Counted from the stretch's first letter, positions 16,390 through 26,515 are shown. The stretch is DNA of 64,000 nt from an uncultured Paracoccaceae bacterium (GCA_947488175.1 CANKYO010000001.1:619285-683284), one strand, 5' to 3'. The notes: a model not told the origin generated them from the letters alone. A program made the numbers and translations.

Positions 16390-18776
16390 AACGGCACATC
16401 ATCCGCCTGCTCGGCGCTGACCACAAACCGCGCCACCACATGTTTCGACCCGGCCTTGTCAAACTCGATCACCAGCTTGTCGCCTTCGATCCCCATCACC
16501 TCGCCATAGCCGAATTTCTGGTGGAACACCCGGTCGCCTTCGGTAAAGGCGCTGACCGCGTCCAGATCAATCGTCATGTTGCGCGCCTCTGACGGCATCG
16601 ACATGCCGCGCTGGCCGCTGCGCGCCTGCAACCGCCGCCAGCCGGGGGAGTTGTAGACATTCGCCTCATGCGCCTTCTGATGCAAATCCGACATCGCCGC
16701 CCCTGCAATCGCAGGAGACGCGCTGGCGGCCATGCCCGCGGCCCCGTAGCCACCACCATAAAGGCCCGGCGGCGTCAGCACCTCTACATGATCCTCAGGC
16801 AATTCATCAATGAAACGCGACGGCATCTGCGATTGCCACTGGCCATAAACCCGGCGGTTGGCGGCAAAGGAAATCGTGCAAATCTCCTCGGCCCGCGTGA
16901 TGCCCACATAGGCCAGCCTGCGTTCCTCTTCGAGGCCTTTCAGCCCGCTTTCATCCATGGACCGTTGCGAGGGGAACAGCCCGTCCTCCCATCCCGGCAG
17001 GAACACGGCGGGAAATTCGAGCCCCTTGGCTGCGTGCAAGGTCATGATGCTGACCTTCTCACCCGGCTCGTCACTTTCATTGTCCATGATCAGGCTGACA
17101 TGTTCGAGGAACCCTTGCAGGTTCTCGAAATTCTCCAGCGCCTTGACCAGTTCCTTGAGGTTTTCCAGCCGCCCCGGCGCCTCCGGCGTCTTGTCGTTCT
17201 GCCAGAACCCGGTATAGCCGCTTTCATCCAAAATCATCTCGGCCAGTTCAACATGGGTATCCGCCTCGGCCCGGACCTGCCCGGCCCAACGGTCAATCGC
17301 GGCCACCAGAATAGTCAGCTCTTTCAACCCCTTACCACCCAGCAGCTTCCCCTGACAGACCAGCCGCGCTCCCTCTACCAGCGACACGCCGTTGGTCCGC
17401 GCCGTCCGCTGGATCGTCTGCACCGCCTTGTCGCCAAGGCCGCGTTTGGGGGTATTCACGATGCGTTCAAACGCCAGATCATCCTCGGGGCTGACGGCCA
17501 GCCGGAAATAGGCCATCGCATCCCGGATCTCCATCCGCTCGTAAAACCGCGGGCCGCCGATGACGCGGTAGGGCAGACCAATCGTCAGAAACCGATCCTC
17601 GAACGCGCGCATCTGATGCGAGGCGCGGACAAGAATCGCCATCTTCTCCAGCCCTATCGGGTCCAGCCCGCGCGTACCGCGCTGCATCGCCTCGATCTCT
17701 TCCCCGATCCAGCGCGCCTCTTCCTCGCCATCCCAATGGCCGATCAGGCGGACCTTTTCGCCATCGGTCCGGGAGGTGAACAGCGTCTTGCCCAACCGGC
17801 CCTTATTGGCCGAAATCACGCCAGAGGCCGCAGCCAGAATATGCGGGGTCGACCGGTAATTCTCCTCCAGCCGCACCACATGCGCGCCTGGAAAATCCTT
17901 CTCGAACCGTAGGATATTGCCCACCTCGGCCCCGCGCCAGCCATAGATCGACTGATCATCATCGCCCACACAACAGATATTCTTGTGACCACCCGCCAGC
18001 AGACGCAGCCACAGATATTGGGCCACATTGGTATCCTGATATTCGTCGACAAGGATATAGCGGAACCAGCGCTGATATTGCTGCAGCACATCGTCATGTT
18101 TCTGAAAGATCGTGACCATGTGCAGCAGAATGTCACCGAAATCGACAGCATTGAGGTCCAGCAACCGGCGCTGATACGCGGCGTAAAGCTCCACCCCTTT
18201 GTGATCAAACGCACCGGCATCCGCGACGGGCACCTTGTCGGGGGTCAGCGCCTTGTTCTTCCAGCCGTCAATAATCCCAGACAGCATCCGCGCAGGCCAA
18301 CGCTTCTCATCAATCCCGGCCGCCACGATCAACTGCTTCATCAGCCTGATCTGGTCATCGGTATCGAGGATGGTGAAATTCGATTTCAAGTCCGCCAATT
18401 CCGCATGCCGCCGCAAGAGCTTGGCACTGATCGAATGGAAGGTACCCAGCCACGGCATCCCCTCGACCGCCTCGCCCATATGGCTACCGATCCGCAGCTT
18501 CATCTCGCGCGCGGCCTTGTTGGTGAACGTCACGGCAAGGATCTCGTGCGGGCGTGCCGTGCCCGTCGCCAGCAGATGCGCGATGCGGCTAGTCAGCGCC
18601 TTGGTCTTGCCCGTCCCCGCCCCGGCCAGCATCAGAACCGGCCCTTGCAGAGTCTCGACCGCCTCGCGCTGCGCCGGGTTCAGCCCGTCAAGATAGGGCA
18701 TCGCAGGTCGCGCCATCGCCCGCTGGCTCAGCGGGACGGCGGCTTCGAACGCATCTTCTTCGGAAAAACTGCTCAT
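16386..18776 (-). CDS. uvrD: ATP-dependent DNA helicase UvrD/PcrA
   Basis: Superfamily 1A 3'-5' helicase of 796 residues for nucleotide excision and mismatch repair. Motifs include the Q motif GLNPAQREAV, Walker A AGAGTGKT, motif Ia TFTNKAAREM, motif II VDEYQDTN, QSIYGWRGA, motif IV EENYRST, and TLHAAKGLEF followed by VGITRAEE. The C-terminus ends in a Tudor-like module GDRVFHQKFGYGEV, which in UvrD/PcrA binds RNA polymerase. Start ATG 18776 (MSSFSEEDAFEA) is preferred over the longer frame to 18872. Confidence 0.96.
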   Translation of the reverse strand: MSSFSEEDAFEAAVPLSQRAMARPAMPYLDGLNPAQREAVETLQGPVLMLAGAGTGKTKALTSRIAHLLATGTARPHEILAVTFTNKAAREMKLRIGSHMGEAVEGMPWLGTFHSISAKLLRRHAELADLKSNFTILDTDDQIRLMKQLIVAAGIDEKRWPARMLSGIIDGWKNKALTPDKVPVADAGAFDHKGVELYAAYQRRLLDLNAVDFGDILLHMVTIFQKHDDVLQQYQRWFRYILVDEYQDTNVAQYLWLRLLAGGHKNICCVGDDDQSIYGWRGAEVGNILRFEKDFPGAHVVRLEENYRSTPHILAAASGVISANKGRLGKTLFTSRTDGEKVRLIGHWDGEEEARWIGEEIEAMQRGTRGLDPIGLEKMAILVRASHQMRAFEDRFLTIGLPYRVIGGPRFYERMEIRDAMAYFRLAVSPEDDLAFERIVNTPKRGLGDKAVQTIQRTARTNGVSLVEGARLVCQGKLLGGKGLKELTILVAAIDRWAGQVRAEADTHVELAEMILDESGYTGFWQNDKTPEAPGRLENLKELVKALENFENLQGFLEHVSLIMDNESDEPGEKVSIMTLHAAKGLEFPAVFLPGWEDGLFPSQRSMDESGLKGLEEERRLAYVGITRAEEICTISFAANRRVYGQWQSQMPSRFIDELPEDHVEVLTPPGLYGGGYGAAGMAASASPAIAGAAMSDLHQKAHEANVYNSPGWRRLQARSGQRGMSMPSEARNMTIDLDAVSAFTEGDRVFHQKFGYGEVMGIEGDKLVIEFDKAGSKHVVARFVVSAEQADDVPF

Positions 18777-18915
18777 CTGCCCAAGGTAAACTGAATCGCC
18801 GCGCAGGAAAAGCCCTTGTTCTACTAATGTTCCAACCCTTCTTCTGAGCATAAATATCCCCGCCGGAGGCAACCTGACCTTGCCTCTGTCGCATCAGTCG
18901 CCATAGCGTGCGCCC

Positions 18916-20049
18916 ATGACACGCCACAGCCGCTACCCCGCCATTTCCGATCTGAAAGCCCGCGCAAGGCGGCGTATTCCGCATTTCGTCTGGGAATATC
19001 TCGACAGCGCCACCGGGGTAGAGGCAACGCAAAGGCGCAACCGCACCGCCCTTGATCAGGTGCTGCTGAACCCGTCGATCCTGCATGGGGAGTTTGATCC
19101 CGACCTCAGCACCACGCTGCTGGGTCACAGCCACCCTCTGCCCGTGGGCATCGCCCCGGTGGGCATGTCCGGGCTGGTCTGGCCGGGGGCTGAACAGATG
19201 CTGGCGCGCGCCGCCGCCCGCGAAAACCTGCCCTTCACCCTCTCCACCGTCGCCACACAACTGCCCGAGGATGTGGGGCCACAGGCAGGCGATCACGGCT
19301 GGTTTCAGCTTTATCCACCACGCGATCCGGACATTCGCGACGATATCCTCAAACGGGCCAAGGCATCGGGTTTCACCACGCTGGTGCTGACCGTCGATGT
19401 ACCCGTCGCATCCCGGCGCGAACGCCAGACACGCGGCGGGCTGACCAATCCGCCGAAACTGACACCGCGTCTGGCGCTGCAGGCCGCCCGCTGCCCGGCC
19501 TGGCTCAACGGGATCCGCAAGACCGGGATGCCGCGCATGAAACTGATGGATGGGTATTCCGATATCAAAACCGCCCTGCCCTCGACCCAGCATATCGGCT
19601 ACCTGCTGCGCACCTCACCCGACTGGGATTACTTCAAGGCGTTGCGCGATGCCTGGGACGGTCCGCTGATCGTCAAGGGCGTGGGGCGCGCCGATGATGC
19701 CGCCCGCCTGACCGACGAAGGGGCCGATGCCATCTGGGTCAGCAACCATGCCGGGCGGCAATTCGATGGCGGTCCGGCGACCATCGAAATCCTGCCAGCG
19801 ATCCGGGCGGCCACATCCCTGCCGGTGATCTTCGACAGCGGGATCGAAGGCGGGCTGGACGTGCTGCGCGCCATCGCCCTTAGCGCCGATTTCGTGATGC
19901 TGGGGCGGGCGTTTCACTACGGGCTGGCCGCATTGGGCGAAGCGGGACCGGCCCATGTTTTCGACATCCTGCGGCAGGACATGATCAGCAATATGGGGCA
20001 GATCGGGGCGCGCAGGCTGGCCGATCTGCCGGGTTGCCTACGCTACTAG
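18916..20049 (+). CDS. lldD: FMN-dependent alpha-hydroxy-acid dehydrogenase (L-lactate dehydrogenase type)
   Basis: 377-residue TIM-barrel flavoenzyme that oxidizes L-2-hydroxyacids, most likely L-lactate, at the membrane. Visible are the FMN-site segment PVGIAPVGMSGLVWPGAE near 75, LTVDVPVASRRERQ near 158, the catalytic VSNHAGRQFDG with the active-site His near 276, and the phosphate-binding DSGIEGGLDVLRA near 310. Substrate preference among lactate, glycolate and mandelate is not certain. Its stop overlaps the convergent SDR gene by 4 nt. Confidence 0.93.
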   Translation: MTRHSRYPAISDLKARARRRIPHFVWEYLDSATGVEATQRRNRTALDQVLLNPSILHGEFDPDLSTTLLGHSHPLPVGIAPVGMSGLVWPGAEQMLARAAARENLPFTLSTVATQLPEDVGPQAGDHGWFQLYPPRDPDIRDDILKRAKASGFTTLVLTVDVPVASRRERQTRGGLTNPPKLTPRLALQAARCPAWLNGIRKTGMPRMKLMDGYSDIKTALPSTQHIGYLLRTSPDWDYFKALRDAWDGPLIVKGVGRADDAARLTDEGADAIWVSNHAGRQFDGGPATIEILPAIRAATSLPVIFDSGIEGGLDVLRAIALSADFVMLGRAFHYGLAALGEAGPAHVFDILRQDMISNMGQIGARRLADLPGCLRY

Positions 20050-20795
20050 CGCAATGTCATACCGCCATCGACCATGTATTCCGATCCGGTAACATAAGCC
20101 GCATCGTCCGACAGCAGGAAACAGGTGACCGCCGCCACCTCCTCCGGCTTGCCCATACGGCCCAGCGGGACGGCCTCGGCAATCTGCTTTTTCATCTCGT
20201 CGGCGTCATCGCCACCCTTGCCCAGCGCATCAAAGAAATTCGTCTCGATCGGGCCAGGGGCAACGGCGTTGACGCGGATATTGCGGGGCGCCATATCCTT
20301 GGACCAGCTGCGCGCCATCGCCAGGCACGACGCCTTTGTCGCAGCATAAATGGCCCCCTTGGCCCCGCCCAGATATGGCGCGACAGAGGATGTCAGCAAC
20401 ACAGCACCACCATCCTTGATCAGCGGCTTCAGCGCGGCCATCTGCAACGCGGCCCCGCGCACATTCACATTCATCATGGCATCGAACCCGTCGGCATCCA
20501 CATCTTCAGTCGCCATGTTCTTGCCGTAGCCGGCATTCAGATAGGCACCATCGATCTGGCCCATCTGGTCCTTGATCTTCGACGCCAGTTCCTTGGCCGC
20601 TTCCGGATCAGACGCATCATTGCGCAACACCAGACTGCCCGATGGCAGGCTGCGCCCGGCCTCGTCCAGATGATCCTGGGTGACACCGGTCACGGCAACC
20701 TCCCCGCCTTCCGCAACGATACGTTTGGCTGTGGCCAGGCCGATACCGCTGGTGCCGCCGGTGATCAGAATACGCTTGCCTTTGAAACGGGTCAT
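20046..20795 (-). CDS. short-chain dehydrogenase/reductase
   Basis: Classical SDR of 249 residues. NAD(P) site TGGTSGIGLATAKR at 12-25, NAG motif as LNAGYGKN near 90, and the active-site YAATKAS near 150. The C-terminus GSEYMVDGGMTLR is typical of classical SDRs. Unusually the Rossmann acidic/basic position reads AVTG instead of a charged residue, so cofactor preference is unclear. Substrate unknown. It is divergent from pyruvate carboxylase. Confidence 0.92.
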   Translation of the reverse strand: MTRFKGKRILITGGTSGIGLATAKRIVAEGGEVAVTGVTQDHLDEAGRSLPSGSLVLRNDASDPEAAKELASKIKDQMGQIDGAYLNAGYGKNMATEDVDADGFDAMMNVNVRGAALQMAALKPLIKDGGAVLLTSSVAPYLGGAKGAIYAATKASCLAMARSWSKDMAPRNIRVNAVAPGPIETNFFDALGKGGDDADEMKKQIAEAVPLGRMGKPEEVAAVTCFLLSDDAAYVTGSEYMVDGGMTLR

Positions 20796-20940
20796 CTTGG
20801 TCTCCTTCTTGGGGTTCCAAGGCCAACCGGCGCAGGCCGTGATCGTTCCACATTCGCCCGAATATACGTATTTCTACTGGTTTACGTGCCGTCAGAAACT
20901 CCCTAGACATTGCTGCAACTGCAAAGTGGGGACTTTAATC

Positions 20941-23900
20941 ATGGCCGAGTTCAAGAAAATCCTGATCGCCAACCGCGGCGAAATCGCGATCCGCATCATG
21001 CGGGCCGCCAACGAAATGGGCAAGAAAACCGTCGCCGTCTTTGCAGAAGAGGACAAGCTGGGCCTGCACCGCTTCAAAGCGGACGAGGCCTATCGGATCG
21101 GCGAAGGCATGGGGCCGGTCGCCGCCTATCTCAGCATCGAAGAAATCATTCGCGTGGCCAAGATGTCCGGCGCCGACGCGATCCACCCCGGCTATGGCCT
21201 GCTATCCGAAAACCCCGATTTCGTGGATGCCTGCACCGCCAACGGCATCACCTTCATCGGCCCCAAGGCCGAAACCATGCGCCAGCTGGGCGACAAGGCC
21301 AGCGCGCGCCGCGTCGCGATCGAGGCCGGGGTGCCCGTCATCCCCGCAACCGAGGTGCTGGGCGATGACATGGCCGCGATCAAGAAAGAAGCGGCCGAAG
21401 TCGGCTATCCCCTAATGCTCAAGGCGTCATGGGGCGGCGGCGGGCGCGGCATGCGCCCGATCATGTCCGAGGATGAGCTGGAAGAGAAAGTCCGCGAAGG
21501 CCGGCGCGAGGCCGAAGCCGCCTTCGGCAATGGTGAAGGCTATCTGGAAAAGATGATCATGCGCGCCCGGCATGTCGAGGTGCAGATCCTGGGCGACAGC
21601 CACGGCCAGATCTATCACCTCTGGGAACGGGATTGTTCGGTCCAGCGCCGCAATCAAAAGGTCGTCGAACGCGCCCCTGCCCCGTATCTTTCCGGCACCC
21701 AGCGCGAACAGCTTTGCAATCTCGGCAAGAAAATCTGCGCCCATGTGAATTACGAATGCGCAGGCACGGTCGAATTCCTGATGGATATGGACTCAGGCGA
21801 GTTCTACTTTATCGAGGTGAACCCGCGCGTGCAGGTCGAACACACCGTCACCGAAGAGGTCACAGGCATCGACATCGTGCGCGCGCAAATCCTCATCGCC
21901 GAAGGCAAGTCATTGGTCGAGGCGACAGGTTGCGCCAGCCAATATGATGTGAAGCTCGACGGTCACGCCCTGCAATGCCGGGTCACGACCGAGGACCCGA
22001 TGAACAATTTCATTCCCGATTATGGCCGTATTCAGATGTACCGCTCCGCCACCGGCCCCGGCATCCGGCTGGATGGTGGCACGGCTTATTCCGGGGCGGT
22101 GATTACCCGGTTCTATGACAGTCTGCTGACCAAGGTCACCGCCCGCGCACCCACCCCCGAAATGGCCATCGCCCGGATGGACCGCGCCTTGCGCGAATTC
22201 CGCATCCGCGGCGTGTCAACCAACATCGCCTTTGTCGAAAACCTGCTGAAACACCCGACATTCCTCAACAACGAATACCACACCAAGTTCATCGATGAGA
22301 CGCCGGATCTGTTCAACTTCACCAAACGCCGCGACCGGGCGACCAAGATCCTGACCTACATTGCCGATATCACCGTCAACGGGCATCCCGAAACCGCCGG
22401 GCGGCCCCTGCCCGCAGCGGATGTCAAACCACCCCGCGCGCCCGTCAAACCAACCACCGATGTCACCCCCGGCACCCGCAACATCCTCGACGAATTCGGG
22501 CCAGAGGCTGTGGCCGACTGGATGCGCGACCAGAAACAGCTTCTGATCACCGACACCACGATGCGCGACGGGCACCAATCCTTGCTGGCCACGCGAATGC
22601 GCTCCATCGACATGATCCGCGTCGCCCCCACCTATGCCGCCAAGATGAACCAGTTGTTCAGCGTCGAATGCTGGGGCGGGGCCACGTTTGATGTGGCCTA
22701 CCGGTTCCTGCAGGAATGCCCGTGGCAGCGGCTGCGCGACATCCGGGCGGCTATGCCCAACATCATGACCCAGATGCTGCTGCGCGCCTCCAACGGGGTC
22801 GGCTACACCAACTACCCCGACAACGTGGTGCAGGCCTTCGTGGCGCAAGCGGCGAAATCCGGCGTCGACGTCTTCCGCGTGTTCGACAGCCTGAACTGGG
22901 TGGACAATATGCGCGTCGCCATGGACGCCGTGATCAAGGCCGAAAAAGTCTGCGAAGGCACGATCTGCTACACCGGCGACATGATGGACCCGAACCGGTC
23001 CAAATATGATCTGAAATACTATGTCGGCATGGCCAAGGAACTTGAGGCGGCAGGCGCCCACGTCCTCGGCCTGAAAGACATGGCCGGGCTCTTGAAGGCA
23101 CCCGCCGCGACCGCGTTGGTCAAGGCCCTGAAGGAAGAGGTCGGCCTGCCGATCCATTTCCACACCCATGACACATCAGGGGCCGCGATTTCCACCGTAC
23201 TCGCCGCATCCGCCGCCGGGGTGGATTGCGTGGACGCGGCAATGGACGCCCTGTCCGGCAACACCTCGCAACCCACGCTCGGGTCTATTGTCGAGGCGCT
23301 CAAAGGCACCGACCGTGACACCGGCCTTGATATCGGCGCCATCCGCGAGATCAGCAATTATTTCGAACAGGTCCGCGCCCATTATGCGGCCTTCGAATCT
23401 GGCCTGCAGGCCCCCGCGTCAGAGGTTTACCTGCACGAAATGCCTGGTGGCCAGTTCACCAATCTTAAGGCACAGGCGCGGTCGCTCGGGCTCGAAGAAC
23501 GCTGGCACGAGGTCGCGCAGACCTACGCGGACGTCAACCAGATGTTCGGCGATATCGTCAAGGTGACCCCATCCTCCAAAGTGGTCGGCGACATGGCTCT
23601 GATGATGGTCAGCCAGGGCCTGACCCGCGCCCAGGTCGAAGACCCCGATGTCGATGTGGTCTTCCCCGACAGCGTGGTCGACATGATGCGCGGCAGCCTT
23701 GGCCAACCCCCCGGCGGCTGGCCCAAGGCGATCCAGAAAAAGATCCTCAAAGGCGAAAAACCGATCACCGACCGGCCCGGCAAATCGCTGCCGCCCGTCG
23801 ATCTCGAAGCGACGCGCGCCGAACTGACCACCCTGCTCGAAGGCAAAGCCGTCGATGACGAGGATCTGAACGGCTATCTGATGTATCCCAAGGTCTTTCT

Positions 23901-24384
23901 TGATTACATGGGACGGCACCGCGTCTACGGACCGGTCCGCACGCTGCCGACGCGTACATTCTTCTACGGAATGGAACCGGGCGAAGAAATCGCCGCCGAA
24001 ATCGACCCTGGCAAAACGCTGGAAATCCGGCTGCAGGCGGTCGCCGACATGAACGAGGATGGCGAGGTCAAGGTGTTCTTCGAACTCAACGGCCAACCCC
24101 GCACGATCCGGGTGATGAACCGCCTTGCCGCCGCCAGCAAGGTGCAGCGCCCCAAGGCCGAAACCGGCAACCCCGACCATATCGGCGCGCCGATGCCGGG
24201 GGTCGTGGCTACGGTTGCGGCAGTCGCCGGTAAGAAGGTTAAGGCAGGCGATCTTCTGTTGACCATCGAAGCCATGAAAATGGAAACCGGCATCCACGCC
24301 GAACGGGATGCAGTAATCAAGGCGGTGCATATCCAGCCGGGCGGACAGATCGATGCAAAAGATCTGCTGGTGGAGCTGGAATGA
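20941..24384 (+). CDS. pyc: pyruvate carboxylase
   Basis: Biotin-dependent anaplerotic enzyme making oxaloacetate from pyruvate, single chain of 1147 residues. Biotin carboxylase domain first (KILIANRGEIAIRIMRA at the start, GGGGRGMRP ATP loop near 162), then the carboxyltransferase domain (TTMRDGHQSLLATRMR near 538), then the biotinyl domain ending with AMKMETG, the lysine carrying biotin. The frame opens upstream at 20680, but ATG 20941 directly begins the conserved domain. A secreted DUF2314 gene overlaps its stop (ATGA). Confidence 0.98.
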   Translation: MAEFKKILIANRGEIAIRIMRAANEMGKKTVAVFAEEDKLGLHRFKADEAYRIGEGMGPVAAYLSIEEIIRVAKMSGADAIHPGYGLLSENPDFVDACTANGITFIGPKAETMRQLGDKASARRVAIEAGVPVIPATEVLGDDMAAIKKEAAEVGYPLMLKASWGGGGRGMRPIMSEDELEEKVREGRREAEAAFGNGEGYLEKMIMRARHVEVQILGDSHGQIYHLWERDCSVQRRNQKVVERAPAPYLSGTQREQLCNLGKKICAHVNYECAGTVEFLMDMDSGEFYFIEVNPRVQVEHTVTEEVTGIDIVRAQILIAEGKSLVEATGCASQYDVKLDGHALQCRVTTEDPMNNFIPDYGRIQMYRSATGPGIRLDGGTAYSGAVITRFYDSLLTKVTARAPTPEMAIARMDRALREFRIRGVSTNIAFVENLLKHPTFLNNEYHTKFIDETPDLFNFTKRRDRATKILTYIADITVNGHPETAGRPLPAADVKPPRAPVKPTTDVTPGTRNILDEFGPEAVADWMRDQKQLLITDTTMRDGHQSLLATRMRSIDMIRVAPTYAAKMNQLFSVECWGGATFDVAYRFLQECPWQRLRDIRAAMPNIMTQMLLRASNGVGYTNYPDNVVQAFVAQAAKSGVDVFRVFDSLNWVDNMRVAMDAVIKAEKVCEGTICYTGDMMDPNRSKYDLKYYVGMAKELEAAGAHVLGLKDMAGLLKAPAATALVKALKEEVGLPIHFHTHDTSGAAISTVLAASAAGVDCVDAAMDALSGNTSQPTLGSIVEALKGTDRDTGLDIGAIREISNYFEQVRAHYAAFESGLQAPASEVYLHEMPGGQFTNLKAQARSLGLEERWHEVAQTYADVNQMFGDIVKVTPSSKVVGDMALMMVSQGLTRAQVEDPDVDVVFPDSVVDMMRGSLGQPPGGWPKAIQKKILKGEKPITDRPGKSLPPVDLEATRAELTTLLEGKAVDDEDLNGYLMYPKVFLDYMGRHRVYGPVRTLPTRTFFYGMEPGEEIAAEIDPGKTLEIRLQAVADMNEDGEVKVFFELNGQPRTIRVMNRLAAASKVQRPKAETGNPDHIGAPMPGVVATVAAVAGKKVKAGDLLLTIEAMKMETGIHAERDAVIKAVHIQPGGQIDAKDLLVELE

Positions 24385-24896
24385 TGCGCGCGTTTGTCCT
24401 TGCACTTTTCCTTGTCGCGCCCGCACCAACACTCGCGCAGGGCGACCCTGTCGTGCCATTCACCAAACAGGACAGTGTTATGAACGCCGCAATCGCCTCG
24501 GCACAGGCCTCATTGCCCCTGTTTCTGTGTACCGTCGTGAATGACGAAGGGTACAGCACCGGAACCGCATATCTGAAAGTCGCCGTGCCGATATCGAATC
24601 CTGACATCGAAAACGAAATCATTTGGGTTGGCCCGTTCGCCGCATGGACCGGAACCGAGTTTGCGGGAATTCTAGCAAACCAACCCGTCGACATTCCGGG
24701 CTATGCGCTGGGCGACCAGTTTGATTTTACCTATGACATGATCGTTGACTGGTCGTTGCTGGGTGAGGATGGACAGCGCTTCGGGGACTATACGACGCGC
24801 GTCATTTACCAACAATCTGACAGCGATGATGCGGCTGCCATCCTTGCGGCGATGGCAGACCCGCCTTACCCACCCGAGTGGACCTGCGACGACTGA
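24381..24896 (+). CDS. secreted DUF2314 (YegJ-like) protein
   Basis: 171 residues with a signal peptide (about 1-19, cleavage after ALAQ-type TLAQ). The mature part matches DUF2314: an alternating pattern with IIWVGPFAAWTGTEFAG, NQPVDIPGYALGD and then MIVDWSL. Function unknown. The start codon overlaps the pyc stop in ATGA, so it is translationally coupled to pyruvate carboxylase. A C-terminal tail with Cys (EWTCDD) is unexplained. Confidence 0.75.
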   Translation: MMRAFVLALFLVAPAPTLAQGDPVVPFTKQDSVMNAAIASAQASLPLFLCTVVNDEGYSTGTAYLKVAVPISNPDIENEIIWVGPFAAWTGTEFAGILANQPVDIPGYALGDQFDFTYDMIVDWSLLGEDGQRFGDYTTRVIYQQSDSDDAAAILAAMADPPYPPEWTCDD

Positions 24897-24937
24897 TACA
24901 ATCCCGGCCATCTATTTGTCTCAATGAGCAACGGACC

Positions 24938-25327
24938 ATGGCACAACACCTCGCCCTTATCTCCCTCCTCGTACCGGATTACGACGCCGGCATCGCCTTT
25001 TACGTGGGGCAGATGGGTTTTGACCTGCTCGAAGACACCGATCTCGGCGGCGGCAAACGCTGGGTCCGTGTCGGCCCCAAAGGGGCGCAGACGGCCTTCC
25101 TTCTGGCACGCGCCGTGGGCGAACAACAGACCGCCGCCATCGGCAATCAAGGCGGCGGGCGGGTCTGGCTGTTTTTGCAGACCGACGATTTCCACAAAGA
25201 CTATGCAGGCATGCGCGCAAAGGGTATCGTTTTCGAAGAGGACCCGCGGCACGAGCCTTATGGCACCGTCGCGGTATTTAATGATGCGTTCGGGAATAGG
25301 TGGGACCTGATCGAATTTGGTAAGTGA
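24938..25327 (+). CDS. VOC-superfamily (glyoxalase-like) protein
   Basis: 129 residues with a vicinal-oxygen-chelate fold: MAQHLALISLLVPDYDAGIAFYV at the start, a LGGGKRWVRVG strand, and the C-terminal DAFGNRWDLIEF. It resembles bleomycin-resistance/dioxygenase-superfamily single-domain proteins of unknown substrate. ATG 24938 is chosen because it begins the domain. Its TGA overlaps the possible GTG start of the metallophosphatase, suggesting one transcript. Confidence 0.85.
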   Translation: MAQHLALISLLVPDYDAGIAFYVGQMGFDLLEDTDLGGGKRWVRVGPKGAQTAFLLARAVGEQQTAAIGNQGGGRVWLFLQTDDFHKDYAGMRAKGIVFEEDPRHEPYGTVAVFNDAFGNRWDLIEFGK

Positions 25328-25332
25328 GTGGT

Positions 25333-26148
25333 ATGCAAAAACTGTTAGTGATTTCCGACCCCCATATCTGCGAACCCGGCGAAAAAATCATTGGTTTGGA
25401 CCCAAAGTCGCGGTTTGAACGGGTGCTTAATGCGGCCACAACGGCGCATCCTGATGCCACCGCGCTGATCCTGCTGGGCGATCTGACCCATAACGGGCTG
25501 GCTGCCGAATACGAGGTGCTGCACAGCATCCTCGAAAAGAAAACGATCCCCGTGATCCCCATGCTGGGCAACCACGACCGGCGCGAGGCATTTCGAGAGA
25601 TCTTTACCAGCACCAAGACCGATGAAAACGGGTTCCTGCAATATGCCATCGATCTGCCCGGTCACCGGGTCATCACCCTCGATACGCTCGACGGGCCGCC
25701 CTATGATGATGTGCATCATAGCGGGCGGCTTTGCCCGGACCGAATGACATGGCTGGCGCGGGCGCTGGCCGGGTCCGAGGACCGGATGCCGCTGGTATTC
25801 ATGCACCATCCGCCCTTTGAGACAGGCATCGTGGGCATGGACAACATCAACCTGACCGATGGCCACGCGGTTCTGACCCTGATCGCGGCCAAGCGGCGGG
25901 CGCATCTGTTTTGCGGCCATGTCCACCGCACGATTTCCGGCAGCACCCAAGGCGTGCCCTGGACGATCTTCAAAAGCTCTTGCCATCAGGGCGTGCTGGA
26001 CCTGGAAACCAATGATTCATCCCTGTCGGTCGATGAACCGGGCGCTTACGGTGTTCTGCTTCTGCGCCCCTATGGTGTTGTGGCCCATAGCGAAGACGTG
26101 GGCGCGGCCCCGGCCAAACCGCCAGAGCGGGCCTCCGGCTCCGGATGA
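25333..26148 (+). CDS. CpdA-like calcineurin-type metallophosphoesterase
   Basis: 271-residue phosphoesterase with the two-metal site motifs of the family: SDPHICEPG near the start, LGDLTHNG near 54, GNHDRR near 80, FMHHPPF near 156 and CGHVHRT near 195. This order fits 3',5'-cyclic-AMP phosphodiesterase CpdA and its relatives, so cAMP or a phospholipid diester are candidate substrates. ATG 25333 is preferred; an in-frame GTG at 25324 overlaps the VOC stop. Confidence 0.85.
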   Translation: MQKLLVISDPHICEPGEKIIGLDPKSRFERVLNAATTAHPDATALILLGDLTHNGLAAEYEVLHSILEKKTIPVIPMLGNHDRREAFREIFTSTKTDENGFLQYAIDLPGHRVITLDTLDGPPYDDVHHSGRLCPDRMTWLARALAGSEDRMPLVFMHHPPFETGIVGMDNINLTDGHAVLTLIAAKRRAHLFCGHVHRTISGSTQGVPWTIFKSSCHQGVLDLETNDSSLSVDEPGAYGVLLLRPYGVVAHSEDVGAAPAKPPERASGSG

Positions 26149-26241
26149 CCCTGCGGCCTACGGCGGAAAACTGAGGCCTGCTGCGATTTTGGTCTTGCAG
26201 TGGGCGCAAAGTCTTTATAGATCAGCCCTCACGAAACGGAT

Positions 26242-26316
26242 GCGGGCGTAGCTCAGGGGTAGAGCATAACCTTGCCAAGGTTAGGGTCGTGAGTTCGAAT
26301 CTCATCGCCCGCTCCA
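26242..26316 (+). tRNA. tRNA-Gly (GCC)
   Basis: A full cloverleaf: acceptor GCGGGCG pairs with CGCCCGC, D arm GCTC-AGGGGTAGA-GC, anticodon arm TAACC-TTGCCAA-GGTTA with anticodon GCC, T arm with GTTCGAAT, and an encoded CCA. An integrase gene begins 200 bp downstream in the same direction, so the 3' end of this tRNA is the probable attachment site of the island. Confidence 0.97.
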
Positions 26317-26515
26317 TTTCGGCCTCTCATAGGAAACCATAGCTAAACTAAAGCGCTGATTTTACTTGAGAAAGTTTTTTACAGGTGAACATAGGTGAAC
26401 GCCGCTGACCGGGGTACAACACTGAATTGTTGTACGGATGTTGTACAGATCGCCCATTTTCGGCGTAAGGTGCTCATGCATCGCTTCGAAAATTCGTACA
26501 ACAAGGGTACATCAC
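26317..26515. promoter_or_regulatory. integrase upstream region with repeated boxes
   Basis: Two direct AGGTGAAC boxes (26383-26390 and 26393-26400, 10-bp period) are followed by four GTTGTAC/GTACAAC boxes: GTACAACA-CTGAAT-TGTTGTAC forms a perfect inverted repeat (26414-26435), with further copies at 26440-26446 and 26496-26502. Such arrays near a tRNA-borne integrase are typical of arm-type integrase or excisionase sites, or of an operator for the integrase. Confidence 0.55.
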
